Assembly (NCBI GenBank): GCA_038373885.1 | Contig: JAWZYV010017494.1 | Span: 434,001-498,000 of the forward strand | Origin: Cheiracanthium punctorium | Taxonomy: Eukaryota > Arthropoda > Arachnida > Araneae > Cheiracanthiidae | Direction: 5' to 3' | DNA length: 64,000 bases | Part shown: positions 33,541-46,149 of the stretch, piece by piece | Numbering within the stretch: position 1 is the stretch's first letter | How the letters are laid out: each line of letters begins with the position of its first letter | The notes under the pieces: model-generated | The model's database searches: none | The model's input: only the letters and a program-made list of their open reading frames with translations | What the model was told of the DNA's origin: nothing | Program-made: the position numbers and the translations under genes

Positions 33541-33956
33541 CCTTACAAGAATATTAATGATTTTTAAAAAAAATTCTCAGCTTAAGCTGTTCAAAAGCAC
33601 TTCAGTAACACTTTAGTATACTACAACTACAAATATATTTTCAAGTAATACAAAAAAAAAAAAAATAACCGTTTTATTGAACTCTATTTCAAACGCCTTT
33701 TGCTCAATAAGTTTTTCGTGAATTATAAAACTAGAAAATAAAAAAGTTTAAGTATGTTATAATCTGTTTCAGCACACTGCAGTAAACAGATTTTAAATTT
33801 TAAGTCGTTGAGATATGAAATGTTAAAGTTTCATTGTGTGTCATAATTATGCAGTTGGTATGTGTAACTTTACTGATTTCTAACGAGGGATGTAAATTAA
33901 GTAATGGCAACATAGGCATAAATCAATTTATTATGAACTCACAAATACAATTGCAT

Positions 33957-34318
33957 TACATTCCTTCCATGTCATCACCAGTTAAGTTTACAAAATTTTG
34001 CCAAATGTCGGGAAGGCGTTGGAGGACCAGTGGCAAGGTGTATATTTGTTGATGTCAGCGACGGAGCGCCCTACTGCACGGAGTACAGATGCAACGTCAT
34101 GAAATCGGCGGCCTCGGAGAGGGTTCATTCAACTTCGGAAATAGATCGAAGTCACAGGGACCATTATCAGGTGAATAGGGAGGGTGTTCCAATATTTCCC
34201 ACTGCCATCGTTTCAGTAGAGAGTGACAGTGGTTGCAGCACGCAGATGGTGATGTAGAAATTGGCAGTAGTAGTCAGCGTTGACAGTCTGTTCTTCAGGT
34301 TCAGAATGTCCGAATGTA
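33957..34318 (-). pseudogene. mariner-family transposase C-terminal remnant
   Basis: The minus strand gives PEEQTVNADYYCQFLHHHLR, then WEILEHPPYSPD-GPCDFDLFPKL, then EPLRGRRFHDVASVLRAVGR followed by SVADINKY, then LVLQRLPDIWQNF and LTGDDMEGM, in two frames. The order and the PPYSPD--PCDFDLF block are diagnostic of mariner transposases, and the final D of the DD34D triad is in CDFD. The segment with the second catalytic D (LHDNARPH in relatives) is missing between LHHHLRAA and WEILEH, so an internal deletion has removed part of the active site. A frameshift follows FPKLNEP. No terminal repeats were identified. Confidence 0.8.
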
Positions 34319-34425
34319 AGAACTCCTACGTTTGCAAGCAATAAAAGAAAACTGCATTTCAAAGTAAAAGTAATTTTTTTCTCAATGAGTAAAATTAATG
34401 CATCACGTGATTTTTTATGGTTATT

Positions 34426-34740
34426 TATTAATAATTGCTATTATTATTACAATTATCAAGATGAACAAAAATCCGTATTTCATATCCAAACACACAATAA
34501 AATGTATTTTTTTCTGAGGGGGAAATTTGTCTCTTTTTTAAAAATCACATTTTATATTTTATCACGATAATGCAAAAACAGTCCACAATAATTGTTATTA
34601 TTATTACAATTATCAAGATGAACAAAAATCCATATTTCATACCCAAACACCCAATAAAATGTATTTTTTTCTGAGGGCGAAGTTTGTCTATTTTTTAAAA
34701 ATCACATTTTATATTTTATCACGATAATGCAAAAACAGTC
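34426..34740. repeat. 157-bp tandem duplication
   Basis: Two head-to-tail copies of a 157-bp unit, with ACAATTATCAAGATGAAC at 34449 and 34606, differ at only a few positions. Both end in ATCACGATAATGCAAAAACA. The high identity marks a recent local duplication. Confidence 0.9.
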
Positions 34741-35863
34741 TAAGCTTTTCCTCATCCGCAAAATACATCCAAAATATCACTATAGTTTAATTTTTTTTAA
34801 ATATGTGTAATTATAAATCTTTTATAATTTAAGTTATACTTGCTACTTAAAAAATACTTGAACTTTTTAAAAGTTTCCTTTTTGTATTTAAATCGAAAAG
34901 AATTCTTAGAGTCTTATTTTCTTGTTAATAAACCGGAGGATAATCCATTTAAATGAATCAGTCCACGAAATTTCATAAAAAAACAACAACAACAGACACA
35001 TGCTGTGAAAAAATAACTCACAAGTGTAGTTAAAAAGTAAATACACTTCAATATACGATCGTTTGCTGGTACAGGCAATATCTAGGTCACAGTCAGTCTC
35101 AAGCCATGCGTTATGTAGAATTGCAGGGGTTATTGATGAAATTGCTACTGTTAATTCTGACTGTTAACTTAGTTGCAAAATAAAATTTTGTGACGAGACT
35201 TTATGCTTAGCGTAATCCCATGAAAAATTCAAGGTGAATAAAATCTGCTGAACGAGAGTTATGATACTGATCCATCACGTTCAAGTCACATGCTTGAGAA
35301 AGTTACTGTATCGATATGTGACCCGTTGACCCGCTGCCTCGTGCCTAAATGCTGAAATTAATTGCTAAAGGAATGAAGAGCTTGTAACGTTAATTACTGA
35401 TTTTTAACTAGTTTTTGGGTGTACACCCTTTCGAACGCATTGCCCTGTACATTAACGGAAAGGTAAAATGTACTAAAATACAATTAATATAATTTTTTTT
35501 TAAGTGAATTTCTACTTAGGTCAACAAAGAAAAATTTTATTGCAGTTACTTTTTATTAAATTTTATGACTTAATGAATTACTAATTAATTAATTAATGCA
35601 GGGCCGTTTGTGAAGCAAGGGTCGATACTGTTAATCCAGTTTGTTTGTTTAGTTTATTGTTTTCATTCATTTTTAATCCCGCGTAACAGGATCTATTATT
35701 AATTAATTTAATTTAATCAATGAATTAATATTTGAAAAAACTGAATTAATATCAAGTGTCATCCACTACAATAAGTTTAAAAAAATGTATTTGAACTTCA
35801 TTGGATGAATAAAAAATATTTTATTAACGACTGAAAATTTGAACAAGATATATATATATATAT

Positions 35864-35895
<32 letters not shown>

Positions 35896-38510
35896 GAACT
35901 AATAGTAGGTATGGAAGAATAATAACATTAAAAACAATGCAGTCAAGAAAATGGAAAAGAATGTAGAAAAAAAAATCTCCACGCTCGAGATTCGCTTTGC
36001 AATTCGTTTGGGATCACTGCGTGATCTGAGCTAGCTTCTCTCCCTCGCTATACAAATTACAATCTTGAAATTTACTCTAATTAAATAGACAAAGTTTGCA
36101 TTTTTTTAAAAATGTAAATAGGTTATTATTGGGTGAGTTATGAATTTTTAAGCTTTGTTTTTGGGTGATATTGCGGTTTGCCGATTTCTAGCGCTATATA
36201 GTGGATATCGCCAAGGCGGGATCATTTTGGAGAATTTATTTTTGAAACTTGGAAATATTCCGCCAAAAGTTTCCAGTCTTGACAAAATTTGACGCGATTT
36301 TCAGAAATGCAGTCGGCAGTCGTCATCGGACCATATTAAAATATATAGAGTTTTTTGACTTCCTCTTTTAAAAAACAACAGACTAGATTAAAAAAAATAT
36401 GTAAAATAATAATATTAGTATTAATGTAAACGCCAAACTGCTGACGTATGTAGACATTGAATTACTGACGAATGTAGACAGACTGACGAATGTAGACATT
36501 GAATTAGCACGAATACTTATTTACGTCACAGAACACTTATTTTTAAACTATCTCTTTTTCGTAATATTAAAACAATATATTCCAAAGAATGTAAACAAAA
36601 TTTTCGTCAGTATTTGTACTGCTTGTAAACAAAGCCTCTCTGTTGCATGGTTTCGTTGTTTCCTTTAGAAATGAAGCCTTATTTTGCAGCTACGTAAGCG
36701 TTAAAGGTGCTCACTCAAATGACCGAACGATAAAAATTCGATTTGCATTTACTGAAGTAAAATTTCTGCCACAGTTTCATTTCTAGGAGCTTTTATATTT
36801 CATATCTAATCACTTAAAATGCATTCAGACTGCTCGAATGCTATGATTGGTAGATCAAAGCTGAATTTATCGATCCAAATAGTGGAAAACTCTGTTAATT
36901 AAGTGGTCCTGCAATTTCTGCATTTCTGAGTGGCCAGCATAATATGATTAACGGAAGATCCTACAGATAAAGGAGCCTATTATAAGCGTAATTATGTTTA
37001 TTCCACTTTGAGTGATTTCTATTAAAATTCCCTTAAAATATGATAAAGCATTATTCACTCTGTTCGATAGATACTATGATAAATTAAAATTGCACTAAAA
37101 ATAATGAGACTACAAGAAAAATGACGTCTCTTTAGTTGAAGAGTATATATATATTTCACTGTTACAGTTAGAACAAAATATGGGAAATGGATGATTGGGG
37201 TAAGGTGGGGCAAAATGGGTTGAAAACAGACATTTAAAAAAATCATTGGCTGTTTTCTGTTACTAATAATGTTAAACTGGCAGTTTTTTGTGTTACTTTA
37301 TGCAGTGCATTCTTCCCCTTTACACATGGAAAATTTTATGTAGCTGTATTAGCTTTAAGGTGCAAAAATATTGAACTTTACTAAGAACTGTTTGTTCAAT
37401 AATGCTGGAATAAAATGAGTATACTAGATTTTTAGAAGAACCAGGAGGGTTTAATACACTTAACAAAATTTTATTTAATTCCAATTATGATTTACAAATT
37501 ATTCCAATTTTAAAATGTTATGCTCAGGGTTGTTAGACACAGGTTCTAGAGAAATATTGTATTTCGTCATCTCATCGTTGCAAAGTAAGATGCGGTAAAA
37601 TTAGTAGGTTTTTTTAAAAATAAAAAACATAATTTGTTTTTACATGTTTTTTTAACCCCAAATTTTTAAACACTAATAGGCAACATTTATATTCATTAAA
37701 AGTTCATTAGGAGCTTTTGGGAAAATAATATTAACTAAATAAGCTTAACTGTGTATCCATGTCTCTCCACCACACTAAAAAGCTTAAATAGAAAGAAAAA
37801 TACTTATTAAATTTCTTACTAGTAAACTAGTTCTTTGCGATTTCAGTGATTAACATCTCCGATTGATTGGGAACTCGCAATATTGTTAAAAGTAAACTGT
37901 AGGCAATAAAAATTTGCGGTGGATCTATTATCAAAATTCACCTTCATTTTTATTGCGCGAGACATTATTTTTTAACTTTAAATTTATTTAATCACTCCTA
38001 AACAAAATGATAAGAAAAATAAATTTCATAGGTTAAATATTGATCATTCAATGACATTTGAGCAGGAAACGAGGTTTGTTTAAAGGTTTTCAACCTTGAA
38101 TAGCTCATATTGACACTCTAACGGACATCAGATAATGAGAAAGTTGTCGTTAATATGATACGTAAATGCTCTTAATGAGTTTACATAAGAAAACTATTGC
38201 TCCTCACGTTGTCGCAATTTTTTTTCTCCTTGGCCACAAAGAGGTAATTAATTTAGTAAAACGTTTATTTTGCCTTATGGTAGTGTTCGATAAATTTTAT
38301 ACAGATGCAAGTAGCATGCTTCAGAACTTAAATTTTTCTATAGTGAGTAGGAAAAAATGCATATTTGGGGGTACTTTTCTATTAACAACCGAATGTACCC
38401 AGTGAGTCGAAAATTTGTGCAAAATTTAAAAATTCATTGAAAAGTAAAACAAATGATGATAAATATTGTATTTTGCACGAAGTAGATTAAAATGAAGTAG
38501 TGCGTGTAAG
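34741..38510. other. AT-rich sequence with microsatellites
   Basis: A TA/GA compound microsatellite lies at 35848-35896. A short tandem (GACGAATGTAGACA, three times) lies at 36438-36500. No recognised gene or paired element ends were found. Confidence 0.5.
35848..35896. repeat. TA then GA microsatellite
   Basis: (TA)7 is followed by (GA)n with one interruption. Confidence 0.9.
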
Positions 38511-38516
38511 TGCCTC

Positions 38517-39992
38517 CTACTCTGTGGGTGGCACTTTTCCGTACCTCCACTGCTGCACTTGCAAATATGCTCGTGCTGAATACTGATATGCTGCATCTGA
38601 GGTGGGAGGAAGTACTGCTAAGTTAAAGGTACCAATGACTTTCTGTTTGGCTGCTGTCTCAAGGTAAATGTGATAGCTTGCTGTGTCAAGATGTGATTTT
38701 CCCTTTGCATAGTACATAGTCAAGAAGAACTTTTCTCCCGACACTTCAAGAGAATCTACGGAAGACGAAGAATAATTAAAGGCCTCCATTTTATGACAAT
38801 GCACAATGTCTCTAGCAAGTAGTTTGAAAGCATTCCCCTCCTATTTTGGAAGGAGCAGAATTGGAATCATATCCGATAAGTGCATGGAATAACACCACGT
38901 ACTTCTTTATGTCTCTTAATTGGTTTTGTGTCTTCTTGGTGCTGTATATGCGTTTTGATTTTTCTTTCGAACCAGGCATAAGCATAAATATTTCGTTTGA
39001 TGCATGAGTGATTAACAAGACTGGAAGATCAATACCTTCTCCAACAAGTAATAATGAGCTTAATGCTGCTACTTCCATAGATTTTGACACAATAAGTGTG
39101 CCTTTATCGCCAGGTAAACTTGGCATCCAACAGCTTGCAGGTGGCCTCTTAAAAGAGTAATGAATTCCATTTTTTTTAAAATTGTGATAAAATTATGCTC
39201 AGGCATAGGAGCTTCAATATCATTTTGAACGTATTCTTTAACTAATGTCTTTAATTTTCCTCTTCTTAAGTGTTTGACATTTTGTATGCTGAGACCTCCT
39301 TCATAACCGTGGCATCTTCCATAGTGCTACAAGATGTAGGCAACATATTCTCGCATATTTGTCCGTAGGTTTGCTAATACAGCCATGATTCTGGACGAAA
39401 GGTGGCCACAATCAATTTTATATCTTGAAATGAAACGTGTGGGCAACTATCTTGGTAAAATGCATCCAAAACATTCACAAGGGATGATTTTGCCCCTTTC
39501 CTGATTGAGATGTCATCAGACAGTGACTGTGGGTGAGCAGCCAGTTCATAGATAAAGTTTGCCAATTCTTAATCACTTCACAGAGCACAGCATTCTGTGA
39601 AAAAGCTATTTTGATATAATTACAATTTATTTGTTGTTTATTCTTAAAAAGCGTCTCTTTACTATCGGGTCCATCGATAAAGGACCTCACTAAAGAGCTT
39701 ATCAGACGTATTCTTGAGAGTGATGACAGCCTGATTTCTAAAGCTCGATCATAATTTTTATTGAGCTCTCTCCAATAATTCCACTGGTAAGGATATCAGG
39801 CCAGGTGAAAGTATTTTGAAAGAATGTTGGACATGGAGCCAGTTTTAAAGTTCTATTAGTCTGCCCTGTGCCGATCCTTCATTCACAATCTCAGATTTCT
39901 ATTTTTGCTGTTCTGAGGATACAGTCTGTACTTCGACAAACTCTTCAATAGCATCCACTATTCTTAAGGTGGCTGGCATTGATGCATCCATT
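38517..39992 (-). pseudogene. FEN/XPG-like nuclease family gene, multicopy type, broken
   Basis: The minus strand carries, in order and in changing frames, MDASMPATLRIVDAIEEF, RKGAKSSLVNVLDAF, then TLIVSKSMEVA---LLLVGEGIDLPVLL. KRIYSTKKTQNQLRDIK and VVLFHALIGYDSNSA follow, and finally NLAVLPPTSDAAYQYSARAY then LQVQQW. This is the layout of a large uncharacterised family expanded in some arthropods. It combines a XPG-I/PIN-like acidic site (DADxLI and GEDxDLLVLL in relatives), an LFLHAxxGCDTTSA block and a PPTSxAA-QVQ-W tail before a Cys-rich end. Here the acidic residues are altered (GDKGTLIV, GEGIDLP), the GCDTTSA block reads GYDSNSA, and several stops and frameshifts occur. The Cys-rich tail is missing. 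I infer a nuclease fold by family resemblance only. The biological role is not known to me. Confidence 0.65.
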
Positions 39993-41160
39993 TTGAAAGT
40001 GTGGACAAGGACACACCGCAACCCTGGGTAAGCCTGTCTCTGATCCTTACAGAACCCATCAATACCTGTTCTATGGTCATATCCGACCAGACACCAGACC
40101 AGAATTTACTTGATCTGCGTCTAGCGAAAAAAGGTGAAAAGTTAGCGAAATGCGTGAAATTCTTTAGAATTTACCATTTTCCCAGTTCAATCATTTCTTG
40201 GAGATAAATATGTACACACTTTGCACAATTGAAGTGACCAGCTAAATGAAAGTATAGGTGCATTTGCATGTTTATTTTAATCATATTTATTTCCAATCTA
40301 TAAAACAGCGAATCAGCAGTAACTATTTCATACCACAGTCCATCAAACTCAAAGCAAAAATCGCTCTCCAAATGGTTTTAGCTTTGAAAATCAAACTAAA
40401 ACCATAATAATCTGGGGTCAGGTTTATCAGCGCCCTTTGGTAGCGGATCAGCGTATGTCTTCTTCTCTGTGCAACTCAAAAACCACACTGATTTTTTTTT
40501 CTTATGCAAATTCTACTTTATTTGCATTTTTAATCATTCTGATTAGGCGGGCACGACCTTTGAAAAGCGTCAAGTGCGTCACTGTGTGTGTGCAACGCGT
40601 TCTGAAGTCGGCTTGGATTGGAAAACCCGCTACTGGATTTTGTGGAACTTTTCTTGGAGGTGTTCAGGGAGGTCCCGCTGTTTTAGATTTAGTATCTGGG
40701 TTCAGCCTCTTTTGAGCCTAATTTGACTAAACTTCAATAAAAGGCAAATGAGGGTATGGCTTCGCTTTCCCTTGATGCATTGCGATATTTTTCCTGCACT
40801 CTCCTTTTACTCGGGATTTTCCATTTTACCACGTATATGGGCCTCCAGTTTTCACCCAATAGTCACAGAATAGATATAGTTGAAACGGCTAGCTGAAATA
40901 CCAGAAATTCATGAATTAAAATTTCCTTTAAAAATTTCGAGCCATGCAATCTACGTGTTTAAGAGAAACTGAGTTATTTTAAAGCCATTTGCTGAAAGTT
41001 CCGTAAGTATGCATAATTTATTTAACAGACCAAGGAGATTGTCAAGCGAAACTAGTGTATTGTTAGCAGAAAACGCTTTAATATCTTGTCTTAATCATAT
41101 CCTGTTATTTGTATCAGTCCGATGTACTATAAGTCTCCAAACCAACAGAGGAAGTATTTT
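39993..41160. other. No clear gene; possible 5' part of the nuclease family gene
   Basis: The relatives' N-terminal part should lie at 40000-41000 on the minus strand, but I cannot align it. Open frames here are unrecognised. The rest is AT-rich. Confidence 0.3.
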
Positions 41161-41176
41161 CGACTGTCGTCGGAAA

Positions 41177-41225
41177 ATCGATATAGTATATGATGTATAA
41201 CAAGTAAAACATATACTATATCGAT
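41177..41225. repeat. 16-bp-arm perfect hairpin
   Basis: Arms ATCGATATAGTATATG (41177-41192) and CATATACTATATCGAT (41210-41225) are separated by 17 bases. Confidence 0.85.
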
Positions 41226-43186
41226 TAAACAGTACTGATTTTTTGAACTATAAAAAATTCTGGCAGTTGTATATTGGGAAACATTTGAAAATATAGTTGT
41301 GTCCATTTCAATTAGTTTTAAAGTGACTTTTATTCTATCAAGTTTACATGACTTATTATCTTCTGTTTTTATGTTGAACAAAATACATTTTACCAAAAAA
41401 GTATTTATAAATATTGTGTAATTTTGCTCAGCTTCGTTATTACTTGTAAAATATGGCTTACTTCATGCTACAGATAAACAGATTTGATATTATATATTAA
41501 AACGTGCACTCACCTCTTCAAAGTTTTTATCTTGATTTTTGTATATCTGTATTTTTTTTAAGAAAGTAGAACTTTGAAGGAACAAGGAGAAAATCTCCTT
41601 TAATACTGCACATTTTTGTAAGAAGTATTCTCTAACTATGACTCCACTCCAAGGGAACACCATTACTTACTATTGCGTCATAAATAAATTATTGTATAAA
41701 TTTACAACCGAACACATTTCGCAAACGCATGTACTATTGTTTACAGAACGAAATTTCGAAAAAAAATCAAATTATATTTAGGAAGAAGTCACTTCTCTGG
41801 TGCAACGTAACAATTCTGATCGAAACCCTTACATCAAGAAAAGAATTTACCATACATCAACGAATAAAAATCGTATGGTCACTTTTATACACTCATTTCC
41901 CTTTTGGCCGAAATTTATCTATCTAAAGGAGAAGCAGTGATGGGAAAATGGTTGCACTTAACAATGGTTATTACTACGCAACGAAATTCCGCTGTCCAGA
42001 AATAAAAAAAAGCGGCCATTTGCAGATATGCTTTAAGACTACCATGCCGAGAAAGTGGTGGTTCCGGCTTTTATGAATGCTTGAATAGGATAGAATTTCG
42101 TCTAGGTTTTGACCTAATAATCCGTAGCATCTGCTTCTAAAGAAAATAGTTTTTATTGATAGAAAAGTTGTTGTAAGGTATCATATATACGCGGTAATTT
42201 AGCTGAAGAATTCGTTACTCAAATTGAAACATGTTAAATATACTACTGACAATTTGTCTTTTAATTAGATTTAAAATTTAGTCAGACCCGATTTAAGGAA
42301 AATAACGTTCTTGTTATAGTTTTACGAAAATGCCCGTTCTTCACATGAGAATGAAAATTGTTTTCAAAACTAACGGAAATAGAAAAGAAAAGGTTAATAT
42401 TTAAGAGAACAATTAAAAAATATACATATTTCTACTCGAGTCTTTGCCATGAAAGAAAAACATAAGCTAATAAAATTACATATGATTATATATAATTCCT
42501 ATGAAAATGATGGATTCACATATTTTAGTTCATTAATTTACACTTTCTTAGGATTAGGATATATGCTATTATTTTTTCATCATATAGATACATAATTATA
42601 ATAAAGCATGCTTAGAAGCAGATTTTTGTTGTAAAATCATTTTGTTGTGTTCTTATTTAATATTTTGTATAAATTATCTAACACACATATATATATTTAG
42701 TTCTGCGTTTTTATATATGTCTGAGCAAAATTATTAAGTCGATTGGCGATCACTGTCGGCGTTGGAAGCTAGAAAAGACATTACTGAAATTATAGAAAAA
42801 TAGACTTAAAAAATAGCGACGATTTTCTTTTAAGTATTTTCTAAATATCTGTGAAAAGTTATAAATGTTGTATAGTGTAACTGTGTCACAAACGCTTTTA
42901 ATATTGAAAAATGCGAAAAATCACTAAAAATCGAGAAACAAATATAGTTTAAAAATATAAAAGAAACTAAAAATTTCCTCAACATTTTTTTTTTTTTTTC
43001 GCATGTAATAGAAATATTAGACCGACTGATGCACAAACATCGGAAATACTTTCAAAGTTTAAAATTTCGAAAAATTGCTAAAAACAGAGTAACTGAAACA
43101 TTTTTAGATTGTTAAAGTGGTTAATTCTTTTTTCTTTGTATCTTTTTACTTCTGTTTACAACAGTTCAAGCTACTTGGTTTTACGG
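41226..43186. other. AT-rich sequence, no gene seen
   Basis: Short open frames only. A 14-bp T run lies at 42986-42999. No repeats with paired ends were seen. Confidence 0.5.
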
Positions 43187-43796
43187 CAGAGCCGCTTTTC
43201 CGCTTTGGCAAGCTAGGCACGGGCCTAGGGCAGAAAAGATTTGAGGTCCAAAAAATTGGACGAAGAAAAAAAAGAGAAAAATTAATATTACAGCAAACGC
43301 ACCACCACTTATCGAGTCATGTATGCGTTGTATTTGTGTGTGTGTATGAGCTTGCTGGGCAGTGGGGAGTGGCCAAATGCCATTACCCTTTCCTTTACAG
43401 CTGACGGTTGGCAGTCCGATCAACACCTCCTACATTAAGAAAGCCTAACAACTGTATGTTTGACGTCATCACTAGGCCTCAATGACGTCATCAGACGAAA
43501 GACGTCATCAAAGTTTTATTTTCTCAAAGTAAAATTATTTAAAATTTCTGGTGAATGCTACAAATATTAGACAATATCTTAAACTAAAAATTAAAATTAA
43601 AATATTTATCTCATGCAACATTATTCATTATGATCTATTTCCAGAACCGATCATAGGCCGGCGGCCGCCCGCGTGCAAATCAAAATTGGCCTCCCTTTTT
43701 TATACAAGCCTTATGCTTTAAATTTTCTTTTCACCACCCTTAAACTTGGCAGCCCACGTGCTGTACACAGTCATGCCCCCACTAGAATCGGCCCTG
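43187..43796. mobile_element. hAT-like MITE (GGCAAGCTAGGCACGGGCCTAGGG type)
   Basis: The left end is CAGAGCCGCTTTTCCGCTTT followed by GGCAAGCTAGGCACGGGCC. The right end, inverted, is CAGGGCCGATTCTAGTGGGG. CAGGGCCG-type ends with a nearby CTAGGCACG-GCCTAGGG block are typical of a broadly distributed hAT-derived MITE. No clear 8-bp duplication was found. It overlaps the foldback element at 43421-44031. Confidence 0.5.
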
Positions 43797-44031
43797 TCTA
43801 TTTCCTTATCATGTTATCTAATTAGTTATGGTTAAAAACGGACATTTATCGCAAAATTAAATTTTCTATATGAAATCATTAAAATGTTGTTTTGCGTGAG
43901 TAAATTAAATTCACCAGAAAATTGAAAAATTTTCATTTTGTGAAAATAAAATGTTTACATGTAGACCTAATGATGACGTCAAGGCTTAGTGACATAGCAG
44001 TTGTTAGGCTTTCTTTCTCAGGAGGTGTTTG
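43421..44031. mobile_element. Foldback element with 130-bp inverted arms
   Basis: The left arm (43421-43558) begins CAACACCTCC and includes AAGAAAGCCTAACAACTG. The right arm (43905-44031) is its imperfect reverse complement. The arms carry TGACGTCA palindromes (CREB/ATF consensus) at 43461, 43483 and 43974, and a GACGTCA at 43501. The interior holds the right half of a hAT-like MITE. It has no coding capacity. Confidence 0.65.
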
Positions 44032-45894
44032 TACGGTACACGACGGTTCCATAGTTGGTGTATAACGGACACGCCAAAGAGCAAAAACAAAGAAAGGGAA
44101 AAGTGTCCCGAACAAAAACTGGCAAGGTGAGAACTGAAGGAGGGTGTGCTCTGGAAATAGTGTTTGGGGGGGGGAGGAGGGGGAACGTAACAATTTGGAG
44201 TGCCTAGGGAACAACGGGGGATATTTTACCTTCTGTACCCAAAAGCTGACTGGCGAACGACGGGTGTGAATGATATAAAAGCTCAAAGTGTCTAAAAAAT
44301 TCCTGAAATTAGCCGAGACACCTAAACTGAATACACACTTTACTGCTTCTAGAAACTCGGTGAACGATCTCCAGAACAAAAATCACAGGAATTCACCAGA
44401 AGTAATTCGACGGATAACAGTCAGTCGCACACCATAACTTTCGAAAAATACCAATTCTCTTGAGTAAAATCATTCCAGAAGCAATGTACTCTGTGGAGTT
44501 CCGAACGAATTCGTTATGGTTGCACAGCATACAATATACCACTGCCCTCTTTCCTAACAATAGATACAAGCACTCTTCGATATTTGATTTAAAAAAAAAA
44601 ACGGCCCAAAATTTTGAAAGGCAACAGCACACAGAGGTCTATCTGACGCGAGCGCCAATTGAATAGCTAATCTGACATGGGCCGGCTTTCTCTTCTTTTA
44701 TAATTTTGGTCACCATTTTCGAAGGTTCCACTTTACTTCCACTTGAGTGGAAATTTCTACACTTTTCCCCTTAATTCGATTGCATAATACTATTGCTATA
44801 AAGAAAAGTAAACCATGCAGAAAAACGTGTTTAAAAATTAAACTATTGTATTTTAAGTTCTTAAACTTGCAGCTCTTTGTAAATTTATTTAAAATATCTT
44901 TAGCATTGCGAAAGATTTTTAGATATTTCAAAAAGAATCATGAATTAGAAAAAGCACTTTTGTAACATCACAATGAAATATTTCTTAAAAAATGCCAGAT
45001 ATTATTTAAATTGTTTTCTTATTAAAATCAAGATATTAAAGAAATGCAAATTTATGCTGCAGCAAAATAATAAATTGTTCTGCCTTAGGTTGAAAATGTA
45101 AGCTTACACAACATATTTCTTTAATTTTTTAAAATTAAAAGCTTTAAAGCTTTTAAAATTGTCGTTTCAGTCACCTTATTTATAATTCTTTAAAAATTGT
45201 GAATGCATTAATATAAACATTGTAATCAGTTAGCTCTATGCCCAAAGAAATGCATCTTTGAAATTCTTTTGAATATAATTTTAATATATTACTCGCGGGC
45301 AAATTTTACACAGTAACAACAATCAGATGCAAATTGCATATCAAATCCGTTTATTAAGTTACTGTCAATCAAATACAGCTTGCATATTAATTCCTTCTTG
45401 TAAATATACAGTTTTTTACTTACAAAGTATGAAACATTTATTAATAAAGTTTTGCTGTTTAACTTAGGAACACTTAATAAATAATAAAAAAAATGATAAA
45501 ATATGTTGGGACTAATTAAACGGAAGTCTTAAAAAAGATGTATCCTTCCTCGAACTTAAATTAAAATCTATCTAAGTTAAAAAAGAAAAATCCTACAAAT
45601 TTTAAATATAGTGAATGTCTACAGGTAGTTTTGTCAGGTAATGTTAAAAAATAGTATCTTCATTTGCTTAATAAACGTGTTCAAAGTAGAAAAAAAGATG
45701 CCTATATTAAAATATATTTATCTGCTGTCAAATGGTATATTAAGTGAATGACCATTCAAACGGTTAGCTGATAAATAATTTAAGCTTTTTTTCCCCCGTT
45801 AACTGAATAGCAGGTAAATGCATAATATCCAAAACTTAATACGTTCCCAAAAATTAAAGAACGTTTTCAATCTTTTTTAAAGTTATGCAGGAAA
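44032..45894. other. AT-rich sequence, no gene seen
   Basis: A G-rich run lies at 44165-44181. The 148-codon minus-strand open frame (43933-44379) overlaps the foldback arm and has no recognised domain. The rest is low complexity. Confidence 0.4.
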
Positions 45895-45905
45895 GATTTT
45901 CAGTA

Positions 45906-46138
45906 GCCGACCAGATTGTATGGAGGGTAAAGCACCTTACTAGGGTTTCGGGTTCAACTACCGGCCGTTGAGGCTCGATCCCCGACTGGGTGTGGATGTC
46001 ATTGTGTCCGTCCCTTCACAGGGGGCAACGTCGGTCCACCTACTAGGTACCCTCATAATAAAGTGACCAACAATTCCGGCCTTAGTGTTGGCCAATGCCT
46101 CCAAGGCATTGTTAAGGGCTGCCATTTGAAAAAAAAAT
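45906..46138 (+). mobile_element. tRNA-derived SINE with 11-bp target duplication
   Basis: The head is tRNA-like: GGGTAAAGCACCTTACTAGG as an A-box-like region and GGGTTCAACTACCGG as a Pol III B box. A body with CCCCGACTGGGTGTGG and a short A-rich tail follow. The perfect duplication GATTTTCAGTA flanks it (45895-45905 and 46139-46149), showing target-primed retroposition. It is oriented plus. Whether it is currently transcribed cannot be judged. Confidence 0.85.
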
Positions 46139-46149
46139 GATTTTCAGTA

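Noticed and set aside
43933..44379. 148-codon minus-strand open frame
   Set aside because: It overlaps the foldback element arm, has no domain and unremarkable composition.
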